64,000 nucleotides of DNA. It comes from Bosea sp. Tri-49. GTDB lineage: Bacteria > Pseudomonadota > Alphaproteobacteria > Rhizobiales > Beijerinckiaceae. Below the pieces are notes generated by a model that was not told where the DNA came from, did not search any database, and worked only from the letters and a program-made list of their open reading frames with translations. The translations under genes and the position numbers were made by a program. The stretch is from the NCBI RefSeq assembly GCF_003952665.1, contig NZ_CP017946.1, positions 5,935,582 to 5,999,581 on the forward strand, written 5' to 3'. Positions 54,323 to 64,000 of the stretch are shown piece after piece. The stretch's first letter is position 1. Each line of letters starts with the position of its first letter.

Positions 54323-54396
54323 CGGTCGGCGAGCGCCGATCGGGAGGTTGGCCGGCAGCGGCATCCGCCGCTGCCATTCAGGTTCGAGAGGAATCG

Positions 54397-54846
54397 ATGC
54401 CGATCGTCGCAAAGCTTGATGAATACGGAAAAGGGGCCTGGATCGCCTTTGCGGTGCTCGGCTTCATCATTTTCTGGCCGCTGGGTCTGGCGACCCTGGT
54501 CTTTCTGTTCTGGAGTGGACGCATGGGACATGGTTGTGGACCGGCACGTTACGAGCACCGGATGAATCGCCTGCAGGATAAGATGGAGCGCCTACGCGAG
54601 CGCATGGGCGGGGCTCAGCCCTTCGGTCGTGGCGGTTTCGGCGGCGGTTGGGGCCGCGGCGCGTCGAGCGGCAACCGCGCCTTCGACGAGTATCGCGACG
54701 AGACGCTGCGCCGTCTCGAGGATGAGCAGCGTGAGTTCCATGATTTCCTCGGCCGGCTGCGCATGGCCAAGGACAAGGCGGAGTTCGACCAGTTCATGAA
54801 CACGCGCCGTCCCAGCACTGGCACGGATACTGTCGAAAGCGCCTGA
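54397..54846 (+). CDS. DUF2852 membrane protein
   Basis: 149 residues. One strong helix at about 14-40 (AWIAFAVLGFIIFWPLGLAT onward), a basic, glycine-rich middle (RGGFGGGWGRGASSGNR) and a charged C-terminal helix ending in a coiled coil (EYRDETLRRLEDEQREFHDF). Alphaproteobacterial DUF2852 proteins are inner-membrane and uncharacterised. A strong palindromic operator precedes it and a terminator hairpin follows, so it is a separately regulated single gene. Confidence 0.85.
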   Translation: MPIVAKLDEYGKGAWIAFAVLGFIIFWPLGLATLVFLFWSGRMGHGCGPARYEHRMNRLQDKMERLRERMGGAQPFGRGGFGGGWGRGASSGNRAFDEYRDETLRRLEDEQREFHDFLGRLRMAKDKAEFDQFMNTRRPSTGTDTVESA

Positions 54847-54856
54847 TCGCCTCTTT

Positions 54857-55579
54857 TCAGAGCTGACGACCGTCGGCGGCCCGCTTCCTCACGGAAGCGG
54901 GCCGTTGGCTTTTTCCCGGGGTTGCTGCTGCAGCTGGTGGCGGCTCCGGTTTGCCCCTGCTCGTGGTCACGAAGAAGATCACGATGGTCAGGGCCGAGGT
55001 CAATGAGGCGAGGATCGCGGTGATCTGGGCTTTCAGGCTCTCGATCTTGCCGATGCGTCCCGTGACGATGTTGTGACGCAGCTGGAGCGCGGTCAGCCGC
55101 TCGCCTGCTTCAATCACCATCGCGTTCTCGATCTCCTGGATGTTTCGGACCGTTCCCGCGTCGCTGTAGTCCTGATCGACCAGCGCGTCATAAGGCGCCA
55201 TCCGGTTCTGCCAGTCCAGCGGATGGACGATGGCCGCCATGCGGCGCACCACCTGCTTGGCGTTTTGTCGGAACAGCCGGTCGAGCAGGTATTTGTACTG
55301 CATGTCGGCCTGCGAGCCGTTCAGCACCAGCAGCAGGGCGCCGCGGCCGAGCTGCAAGGTCTCGAAGCCCTTCACATGGCCGTCGAGCCCGGCGAGGTCG
55401 CGCGTCAGGGTGTCGCGCTCGTCGGTGAAACGCGCGATGCGCCGGTCGAGCGAATTCGACAGCGCGAAGGTCGCGATGGAGGAAACGATCGCCGGCGAGA
55501 CGATCAGGAGCGCGCTGAGCGTCGTCCGGTTCCAGACATAGTGCCGGGCATGGCCCGCGATCCGCTCGCTAAACCGCAT
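54857..55579 (-). CDS. Hypothetical two-helix membrane protein
   Basis: 240 residues, family not recognised. A helix near 20-42 (LSALLIVSPAIVSSIATFAL), a mainly helical middle of about 150 residues (ERDTLTRDLAGLDGHVKGFE, LFRQNAKQVVRRMAAIVHP) predicted periplasmic, and a second helix near 187-206 (AILASLTSALTIVIFFV), then a proline/alanine-rich tail. The layout resembles sensory modules without an output domain. Its last codons contain the terminator hairpin of the DUF2852 transcript. Divergent from tolQ with 286 bases of shared promoter DNA. Confidence 0.65.
   Translation of the reverse strand: MRFSERIAGHARHYVWNRTTLSALLIVSPAIVSSIATFALSNSLDRRIARFTDERDTLTRDLAGLDGHVKGFETLQLGRGALLLVLNGSQADMQYKYLLDRLFRQNAKQVVRRMAAIVHPLDWQNRMAPYDALVDQDYSDAGTVRNIQEIENAMVIEAGERLTALQLRHNIVTGRIGKIESLKAQITAILASLTSALTIVIFFVTTSRGKPEPPPAAAATPGKSQRPASVRKRAADGRQL
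54877..54914 (+). terminator. Terminator hairpin after DUF2852 gene
   Basis: A 12-bp perfect stem CGGCCCGCTTCC / GGAAGCGGGCCG with a TCAC loop, followed by TTGGCTTTTT. It lies inside the 3' end of the opposite-strand membrane gene. Confidence 0.7.
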
Positions 55580-55865
55580 CGACCCAGCCCCCGCCGTGCC
55601 CGCGTCGTGACCGGCCGCATGGCCGTCATAACGCGATATTAACCATGACGGTCCTTAACCTCGACGGGGATTTAACGGGACACAAGGCCTCTGGCGCACG
55701 CGAGCACCGCCGTTTGGCCCATCTTTCGCCGAATTCAGCGGCAATTGGTGTCAATGGCATATCCCCGGAGCGCAGATCGGGCGGCGGCGCGACCTTCGCG
55801 GCGCAAGCTACAGGCTGTGCGGGACAGAACTTAGTTTCGCGCCCGCCAGGCAGAAGGATGACAGG

Positions 55866-56579
<714 letters not shown>

Positions 56580-56590
56580 GGGCCTGAATC

Positions 56591-57040
56591 ATGGGCATGT
56601 CAGCCGCAGCCGGGGGTAAGGCCGGAGGACGCCGCGGGCGTCGCCCGCGCCGCCATGGCGCCATCGCTGAGATCAACATGACGCCGTTCATCGACGTCAT
56701 GCTGGTGTTGCTGATCATCTTCATGGTCGCTGCGCCGCTGATCGCGACGGGTGTGCCGATCGACCTGCCGCAGACCGGCGCCAAGCCGATCAATGTCGAT
56801 CAGAAGCCGATCACCATCGCCATCGACGACAAGGGCCAGATTTTCCTGCAGGACCAGCCGACGCTCGAGCCCGATCTGGTGCAGAAGCTGCAAAGCATCG
56901 CCAAGCAGGGCTTCGAGGACCGGATCTATGTGCGCGGTCACAAGCAGGTGGACTATGGCCGCGTCGCCTCGGTGATGGCGACGATCACCAGCGCCGGCTT
57001 CAGGCGGGTGGCGCTGGTCACCGAACCGAATTCGCGTTGA
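56591..57040 (+). CDS. tolR: Tol-Pal system protein TolR
   Basis: 149 residues. Single N-terminal helix with the proton-carrying Asp in INMTPFIDVMLVLLIIFMV, then a periplasmic ExbD/TolR domain with GVPIDLPQTGAKPINVDQKP and YGRVASVMATITSAGFRRVA. Lies 11 bases after tolQ and partners it in the TolQRA motor. Confidence 0.96.
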   Translation: MGMSAAAGGKAGGRRGRRPRRHGAIAEINMTPFIDVMLVLLIIFMVAAPLIATGVPIDLPQTGAKPINVDQKPITIAIDDKGQIFLQDQPTLEPDLVQKLQSIAKQGFEDRIYVRGHKQVDYGRVASVMATITSAGFRRVALVTEPNSR

Positions 57041-57062
57041 ACGAGAAGGTGCCGTCGCGTTG

Positions 57063-58208
57063 ATGGTCTCGCGTTCCGAGCCGGGCTTGGCGATTTCCGC
57101 CCTGGGCCACGCGACCGTTCTGGTCGCGGGGCTGCTGGCGTTTGCCGGCGCGACGCCGCTGCCCGAGCATCAGGAAGCGATCGCGGTCGAGGTGGTCGAT
57201 CCCTCGGCGCTGAACCAGGTGACGCGCGGCGAGCGCCAGGCCGAAAAGGTCCAGGAGCAGCCGCAGCAGCGGGCCGAGCGCCAGTCCGAGGTCGTCGAAC
57301 GCAAGGAAGCGGGCGAGGCCAAGCTGGACACGCCTGCGCCACCATCGCGCCCGCCGGAGCTCAAGGTCGCCGACGACAATGCCGCGGCGCCGCTGCCGCC
57401 TGCCCGTCCGACCCCCAAGCCGACCCCGCCGGCCGAACCGGTGAAGCAGCCGCCGCAGAAATCCGAGCAGGCCGCGGCCCAAGAAGCCGAGCAGCGCCGC
57501 GAAGAGCTGGCGAAACTGGCCGAGGAAGCCGACCGCGAGAGCAAGGCGAAACAGGCCGAGCAGGAGGCCAAGGCCGCCGCCAAGGCGAAGGCCGAAGCGG
57601 AGGCGCAGGCGCGCGCCGAAGCGGCCAAGGCTGCCAAGCAGAAGGCCGAAGCGGAGGCGAAGGCGAAGGCGGAAGCCGAGCAGAAGGCCAAGATCGCCGC
57701 CGAGGCCAAGGCCAAGCGCGAGGCGGAAGCAAAGGCCAAGCGCGAAGCCGAGATCGCCAAGAACTTCAACCCGAACGACATCGCCAAGCTGCTGCAATCG
57801 AAGGAGCAGGCGCAATCCTCCGGATCGAGCGCGCCGCAGATCAATCGCACCGCTTCGCTCGGCACCCAGACCGGTTCCTCGCAGAAGCTCTCCCCGTCGC
57901 TGCGGGCGCAATTGATGGGCATCATTCAGGATCAGCTGCAGAAGTGCTGGAACGTGCCGATCGCGCTGCAGAGCGCGCCGAAGCCGGTGGTGCCGCAGGT
58001 GCGCATGAAGCTCAACACCGACGGTTCGCTGATCGGCCAGGCGAGCGTGACCAATTCCTCGCCCGACCCGCTCTTCAGGGTCGCGGCGGATTCGGCGCTG
58101 ACGGCGACGCGTCGCTGCTCGCCGCTGCGTATTCCCGCGCAATTTGCTTCCTATTATGACGATTGGCGCGACGTCATCGTCAACTTCGACGCCAGGGACG
58201 TGCTGTGA
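57063..58208 (+). CDS. tolA: Tol-Pal system protein TolA
   Basis: 381 residues: one N-terminal membrane helix (about 10-30), a long Ala/Lys/Glu-rich helical stalk (about 120-240, with repeated KAEAEA-type units) spanning the periplasm, and a C-terminal TonB-like domain ([20 protein letters not shown] onward, about 280-380) with ending [19 protein letters not shown]. The low-complexity stalk is real coding sequence. ATG 57063 is preferred to the overlapping TTG 57060. Confidence 0.93.
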   Translation: MVSRSEPGLAISALGHATVLVAGLLAFAGATPLPEHQEAIAVEVVDPSALNQVTRGERQAEKVQEQPQQRAERQSEVVERKEAGEAKLDTPAPPSRPPELKVADDNAAAPLPPARPTPKPTPPAEPVKQPPQKSEQAAAQEAEQRREELAKLAEEADRESKAKQAEQEAKAAAKAKAEAEAQARAEAAKAAKQKAEAEAKAKAEAEQKAKIAAEAKAKREAEAKAKREAEIAKNFNPNDIAKLLQSKEQAQSSGSSAPQINRTASLGTQTGSSQKLSPSLRAQLMGIIQDQLQKCWNVPIALQSAPKPVVPQVRMKLNTDGSLIGQASVTNSSPDPLFRVAADSALTATRRCSPLRIPAQFASYYDDWRDVIVNFDARDVL

Positions 58209-59572
58209 CCGCCATGGACCGCATCCATCATCTTGCCCTTCATCCAGCTGGCCGTGCTGCCGGGCCGACCCGCCGGCACGCGCTCGCGCTGGCCGGCTCG
58301 ACGCTGGTCCTGCCGGCACTGATCGCACCGGCACGAGCCGAACTGGTGATCGACCTGCGCAAGGGCACTTTCCAGCCGATGCCGATCGCGGTCGCCGACT
58401 TCGCCGGCGAGGGCGGCGCGTTGGTCTCCGGCATCATCTCCAACAACCTGAAGCGCTGCGGTTACTTCCTGCCGATCGAGAAGGCGCGCCACCCCGAGAA
58501 GAATCCGCCCTTCGACGCGGCGCCCCAGTTCGAGGCCTGGAAGGCAGCCGGCGTGCAGGCGCTGGTGATCGGCCGGGTCTCGCGCGATGGCGGCCGTCTC
58601 AAGGCCGAGTTCCGCCTTTGGGATGTGGTTGCGGGTCAGCAGATCGACGGCCAGCAATACTTCACCGACCCGAACAATTCCCGCCGGGTCGGCCACATCA
58701 TCTCGGATGCGGTCTTCACCAAGATCACCGGTGTCGGCGGCTTCTTCGACACCCGTGTCGTCTTCGTCGACGAATCCGGGTCGAAGGAGGCAAGGCGCAA
58801 GCGGCTCGCGATCATGGACCAGGACGGCGCCAATGTGCGCTATCTGACCGATGGCGCGACCTCGGTGGTGACGCCGCGCTATTCGCCGGTGGCGCAGGAG
58901 GTCACCTATATGGCGCAGCGCACCGGCGAGCAGCCGCGCGTGCATGTGCTCAACATCGAGACTGGCCAGCGCCAGGTTGTCGGCAACTTCCCCGACATGA
59001 CGACGAGCCCGCGCTTCTCGCCCAATGGCGCGCGCATCGCACTCAGCCTGCAGCAGGGCGGCAACGCCAATCTCTATGCGATCGATATCGGCTCGCGCAC
59101 GACGCAGCGGCTGACCTCGACGGCGGCGATCGACACTTCGCCCTCCTTCGCGCCGGATGGCACGCAGATCGTCTTTGAGAGCGACCGCGGCGGTTCGCAG
59201 CAACTCTACCTCATGGGCGCCGGGGGCGGGGAGGGCAAGCGCATCTCCTTCGGCCAGGGCTCCTATTCGCAGCCGTCATGGTCGCCGCGCGGCGACCTCA
59301 TCGCCTTCACCCGCCAGGGCGGCGGCGCCTTCTCGATCGGCGTGATGAAGCCGGACGGCTCGGGCGAGCGCATCCTGACCGAAGGCTTCCACAACGAAGC
59401 GCCGAACTGGGCTCCGAACGGCCAGTACATCATGTTCTTCCGCGACCCGGGCGGGCAGTCCGGCGGCAAGCTCTACATGGTCGACATCACTGGCCGCGTC
59501 GAGGTGCCGGTGCCGACGCCGGCCTTCGCCTCGGATCCGACCTGGTCGCCGCTGCTGACCGCCGCGCGCTGA
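58205..59572 (+). CDS. tolB: Tol-Pal system protein TolB
   Basis: 455 residues from GTG 58205, which overlaps the tolA stop; ATG 58214 is an alternative start. Signal with [19 protein letters not shown] resembles a Tat-type or Sec signal. After an N-terminal domain ([20 protein letters not shown]), six beta-propeller blades carry the TolB signatures [40 protein letters not shown] and [20 protein letters not shown]. It binds Pal in the periplasm. Confidence 0.95.
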   Translation: MTAMDRIHHLALHPAGRAAGPTRRHALALAGSTLVLPALIAPARAELVIDLRKGTFQPMPIAVADFAGEGGALVSGIISNNLKRCGYFLPIEKARHPEKNPPFDAAPQFEAWKAAGVQALVIGRVSRDGGRLKAEFRLWDVVAGQQIDGQQYFTDPNNSRRVGHIISDAVFTKITGVGGFFDTRVVFVDESGSKEARRKRLAIMDQDGANVRYLTDGATSVVTPRYSPVAQEVTYMAQRTGEQPRVHVLNIETGQRQVVGNFPDMTTSPRFSPNGARIALSLQQGGNANLYAIDIGSRTTQRLTSTAAIDTSPSFAPDGTQIVFESDRGGSQQLYLMGAGGGEGKRISFGQGSYSQPSWSPRGDLIAFTRQGGGAFSIGVMKPDGSGERILTEGFHNEAPNWAPNGQYIMFFRDPGGQSGGKLYMVDITGRVEVPVPTPAFASDPTWSPLLTAAR

Positions 59573-59749
59573 TGCGGAAATGCAACAATGATACGCAGAC
59601 CGCGTCCGGCCACATTTGGTTAACCATACGCCGCAATGCCGCCACTTCGCCTTGTTCTGGCAAGGTCTCGTTTAGGTTGACACATCATTGATGGGGAACG
59701 CGTGACGCCGCCCAGCGCGCTCCGCGTCCGACATTCGGAGAGAATTGCC

Positions 59750-60250
59750 ATGCTCGCCACTTTCCGCTGCCAGCGCCCGCACCGTACGCCTCGCCGCTGC
59801 CCTGATGGGCGCGCTTGCCCTCGGTGCCTGCGCCAAGGATCAGAATGCCGACGGTTTCGGCGCCGGCGGCGCCGCCACCCCCGGCAGCGCACAGGACTTC
59901 GTCGTGAATGTCGGCGACCGCGTCTTCTTCGAGACTGACTCGACCGATCTGACCACGACAGCGGTCGCAACTCTCGACAAGCAGTCGGCCTGGCTGCAGC
60001 GCTATCCGCGCTACACCTTCACCATCGAAGGCCATGCCGACGAGCGCGGCACTCGCGAATACAACTACTCGCTTGGCGCCCGCCGCGCCCAGACCGTGCG
60101 CGACTATCTCGCCTCGCGCGGCATTCCGGGCAACCGCATCCGCACCATCTCCTACGGCAAGGAGCGTCCGGTCGCGGTCTGCAACGACATTTCCTGCTGG
60201 TCGCAGACCGCCGCGCCGTGACGGTGCTCGACGCCGGCGGCGGCGTCTGA
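59750..60250 (+). CDS. pal: Peptidoglycan-associated lipoprotein Pal (frame-shifted in this sequence)
   Basis: Pal with a lipobox LALGACAK and an OmpA domain (TIEGHADERGTREYNYSLGA, RIRTISYGKERPVAVCNDIS). Two shifts are needed to read it whole. At the 5' end ATG 59750 has a well-spaced GGAGAGA, but the conserved frame (SARTVRLAAALMGALALGAC) is the one opened by TTG 59745; removing one C at 59770-59771 joins them. At the 3' end one A is missing near 60207, so the family ending (SCWSQNRRAVTVLD) is in another frame and the real stop is 60248-60250. I read these as sequencing errors, not a broken gene. Confidence 0.85.
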
Positions 60251-60277
60251 TCCAGGCGCCCGACAAGACTTGACGCA

Positions 60278-60311
60278 GCCGGCGCTTACCGCAAGGAAAG
60301 CGCCGGCTTTT
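60278..60311 (+). terminator. Terminator after pal
   Basis: A 10-bp stem GCCGGCGCTT / AAGCGCCGGC with a 10-base loop, followed by TTTT. It may attenuate transcription between pal and cpoB. Confidence 0.7.
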
Positions 60312-60377
60312 CCATATTTTGGCCGCGGTATTCGCGTGTGATAGTTCTGACCCCTGGGGCGATGCGGTTTGCCTGAC

Positions 60378-61312
60378 ATGAACTTTGCGACGATTTCGAC
60401 TTTGGGCCTCAAGCGGCTCCCGCTGCGGCGCGGTTTGCTTGCGGGCCTGTCGCTGCTGGCGATCGGCCTGATCCAGCCTGCCGCCGCGCAGGATGCCGCC
60501 GACCTCGTGGTGCGGACGGGCCGCCTCGAGAACCAGCTGCGCCAGCTCTCCGGACAGATCGAGCAACTGCAGTTCGAGAACCGGCGCCTGACCGAGCAGC
60601 TGCGGAAGTTCCAGGAGGATGTCGATTCCGCCTTTCGGAGCGCGGTGGGCAGCGCAATACCGCTGCGCCGGCGCCGCAGGGCACCCGTCCGACCAACCCC
60701 CCGCCACCGCCCGGGCGTGAGCGTCGCGGCGACGCTTTCGATCCGGCCGCTCAGCCGGGAGCCGCGGGCGGGCCGCGTCAACTCGGCCAGATCATCGACG
60801 AAGAATTCGCCGGCAATCAGGGGCAGGGTCCGATGGACCTTTCCAATGTCGGCCGCCCGGTGCCGGAAGGCGCGCTGCCGCCGACGGCGCCGCGTGGCCC
60901 GAGCGTTGCTGCGACCGGGCAGGCGGGGACTCCGCGCGAACTCTACGACCTCGCCTATGCGCATGTGCTGCGCAAGGAATACGAGCGCGCCGAGATGAGC
61001 TTCCGCGAGTTCCTGCAGAGCTATCCGCGCGACCGACTGGCGCCTGATGCGACGTTCTGGCTCGGTGAGAGCTATTTTCAGCGCCAGCGCTATCGTGAAG
61101 CGGCCGAGCAGTTCCTGAAGATCTCGCGCGATTATCCGAAGGCTGGCAAGGGCCCCGACAGCCTGCTCAAGCTCGGCATGTCCTTGAACGGGCTCGGCGC
61201 GCGCGACCAGGCCTGCGCCACCTTCGCCAAGGTCGGCGTCGATTATCCGGCCGCCTCGAATAGCGTGCGTCAGGGCGTAGAGCGCGAGCAGCGGCGCGCC
61301 CGCTGCGCTTGA
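60378..61312 (+). CDS. cpoB: CpoB/YbgF TPR coordinator (frame-shifted in this sequence)
   Basis: About 310 residues when joined: signal peptide (LLAGLSLLAIGLIQPAAAQ), a coiled coil (ADLVVRTGRLENQLRQLSGQ, FENRRLTEQLRKFQEDVD), a proline/glycine-rich linker and three TPR repeats (LYDLAYAHVLRKEYERAEMS, ATFWLGESYFQRQRYREAAE). One T is missing near 60626-60627, so the frame changes after FQEDVD and resumes as RGGQRN..PPPPPGRERRGD and onward. CpoB coordinates outer-membrane constriction with peptidoglycan synthesis by PBP1B. Coupled to tilS by TTGA. Confidence 0.82.
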
Positions 61313-62371
61313 CCGCGGCGCCTCCAGAGACTGCTGGATACGAACCCCTGACGGCGGCGGACGCCCGCTGTCCTGTTTGCTCCGCTCGCGGGCGAGGACG
61401 CACTGGTCATCGCGGTGTCCGGCGGGCCGGATTCCGTTGCTCTCCTTGCGCTTCTCGCCGAATGGGCCGCCCGCGGCCGCCCGCGGCTCCTGGCTGTCAC
61501 CGTCGATCACGGCCTGCGCCCCGAGGCGGCAGAGGAAGCGCTGATGGTCGCCCTGCTCTGCGCCGGACTTGGTGTCGAGCATCGCACAAAGCGCTGGCTG
61601 GGCCATAAGCCGCAGACCGGCTTGCAGGAGAAGGCACGGGCCGCCCGCTACGCCCTGCTTACGGAGGAAGCGCAGGCGTTTGGCGCTGCCGCTATCGTCA
61701 CCCGCCCATACCCTCGACGACCAGGCCGAGACCTTGCTGATCCGTATGCCGCGGGCTCTGGCCTTGCCGGTCTCGCGGGGATGGCTGCCCGCAGCTCGGT
61801 GAACGGAGTCGTCCTCGCAAGACCGCTGCTCGGCGTCGAGAAAGCCCGGCTCGTCGCGACCTGCGAAGCGCGCGGGCTCTCCTTCGTACGCGATCCGTCC
61901 AACGACGATCCGCGCTTCGCACGTATCCGCTGGCGCGGGCTGTTGCCGGAGCTGGCGCAAGACGGGTTGACCGCCGAGCGGCTCGGTCAGCTCGCCCGCC
62001 GGCTGGCACGGGCTGACGAGGCTCTGGATGCCTTCGCAGTCCGTGCCTTGGGCGACCTTGCCTGCCGGCGAGGAGGCTGGAGAGCGCTGGTTCGATTTTC
62101 GCGCGGCTTTGCCACGAGCCTGAGGAGATCGTCATTCGGGGCCTGGCTCTCGCACTCGCCGCGGCGCAGGACAGTGACGATGAGGCCGACGTGCCGCTGG
62201 CGTCTGGCACGGCTCGAGGATTGCGCGCAGGCGCTGATTGCCGCCACACGCGAGGGCAGGGCGCTGCGCCGCACGCTCGGCGGCTTCCGCCTCTCGCTCA
62301 CCGACGACGGGGTGCTGACGCTGATGCGCGAAGGCGAAAGGCGCCGAGGCGTTCACCCTGCGACGGTATAA
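61309..62371 (+). CDS. tilS: tRNA(Ile)-lysidine synthase TilS (frame-shifted in this sequence)
   Basis: Essential enzyme that adds lysine to C34 of tRNA(Ile). The PP-loop SGGPDSVALLALLAEW, VDHGLRPEA and PLLGVEKARLVATCEARGLSF with VRDPSNDDPRFARIRWR are intact, but the reading frame shifts about six times: an extra C near 61372, an extra C near 61702, a missing G near 61754, and extra bases near 62058 (T), 62097 (T) and 62199 (G). Joined, the missing pieces read DARCLFAPLAGEDALVIAV, AHTLDDQAETLLIRM and FARLCHEPEEIVIRGLAL. Start is TTG 61309, overlapping the cpoB stop. It is unlikely to be a real pseudogene. Confidence 0.8.
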
Positions 62372-62482
62372 CGAGAAGAAGAGCCAGCCTTCCCTTGGCA
62401 AGGGGGCATGACAGCCCTAGATTAAGCAGCGAAAACCACAGGCTCGCGCGGCAATTCCGCCGGCGAGCGGATCGGAACCCTG

Positions 62483-64000
<1,518 letters not shown>

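Noticed and set aside
55639..55675. CtrA control of tolQ from three TTAA half-sites.
   Set aside because: The half-sites are 12 and 13 bases apart rather than 7, so they do not form a CtrA box.
57360..57770. Ala/Lys/Glu-rich tract in tolA as a tandem DNA repeat or assembly artefact.
   Set aside because: It is the normal helical stalk of TolA and keeps the reading frame.
61309..62371. tilS as a genuine pseudogene.
   Set aside because: The shifts compensate, leave conserved residues in all frames, and similar shifts affect pal, cpoB and ftsH; sequencing error is far simpler.

Overview
The window reads as chromosomal DNA of a GC-rich alphaproteobacterium, most plausibly in the order Hyphomicrobiales (Rhizobiales) and perhaps close to Bosea; the genus is inference. 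The evidence is a set of lineage-restricted genes (TrcR/DUF1013, RcdA/DUF1465, DUF1192, DUF4164 next to ZapA, DUF2852), a consensus CtrA box, GANTC methylation sites and a zinc-free L31 protein. Gene density is high and stop/start overlaps (ATGA, GTGA, TGATG) are common. I saw no prophage, integrase, insertion sequence, CRISPR array, rRNA or tRNA.

Layout. 1-5 kb: tail of an unknown gene with terminators, an AraC regulator, AlaX-type editing protein, EamA transporter, ArgE-type deacetylase and a PAS-GGDEF diguanylate cyclase. 5-15 kb: acyl-CoA synthetase, TauE/SafE permease, propionyl-CoA synthetase, a small membrane protein coupled to a chemoreceptor, an MBL-fold hydrolase, TrcR, a quinone oxidoreductase and DUF1192. 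15-19 kb: a cell-cycle/division block with a candidate CtrA-controlled small RNA, rcdA, DUF4164, zapA, ddl, a candidate 6S RNA and the 5-formyl-THF cyclo-ligase gene. 19-26 kb: a tightly packed run (YmdB-type phosphoesterase, BenE-like permease, ThiE/TenI-like protein, Sel1 protein), an inositol monophosphatase, and a MotA/MotB-like non-flagellar pair. 26-34 kb: ArsR plus VOC protein, a RibD-C reductase, a nagB-nagA-binding-protein operon behind a palindromic operator, an ankyrin protein and an ABC exporter. 34-42 kb: rpmE and a central-carbon cluster tkt-gap-(two small genes)-pgk-(small gene)-fba. 42-48 kb: PhoX, a soluble globin-type chemoreceptor, YebC, a second TauE/SafE permease and a secreted cysteine-repeat protein. 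48-53 kb: ruvC, ruvA, ruvB interleaved with an FAD oxidase and a GNAT gene. 53-62 kb: ybgC, then a TetR/DUF2852 insertion, then tolQ-tolR-tolA-tolB-pal-cpoB. 61-64 kb: tilS and the 5' part of ftsH.

Two signals stand out. First, the gap before rcdA holds a compact promoter (perfect TTAA-N7-TTAAC CtrA box, two GANTC sites, TATGAAT) followed by three hairpins, exposed anti-Shine-Dalgarno loops and a strong terminator: a candidate cell-cycle small RNA next to a CtrA-degradation gene that has its own near-consensus CtrA box. Second, the ribosome-binding sites of tkt and fba lie in perfect hairpins with the same CTCCGG/CCGGAG core, and the diguanylate cyclase has a similar arrangement.

From about 59.75 kb to the end, pal, cpoB, tilS and ftsH carry many single-base shifts, mostly one extra base in short runs, while I noticed none in the preceding 59 kb. 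This looks like a drop in sequence quality rather than gene decay, and these genes are annotated across the shifts.
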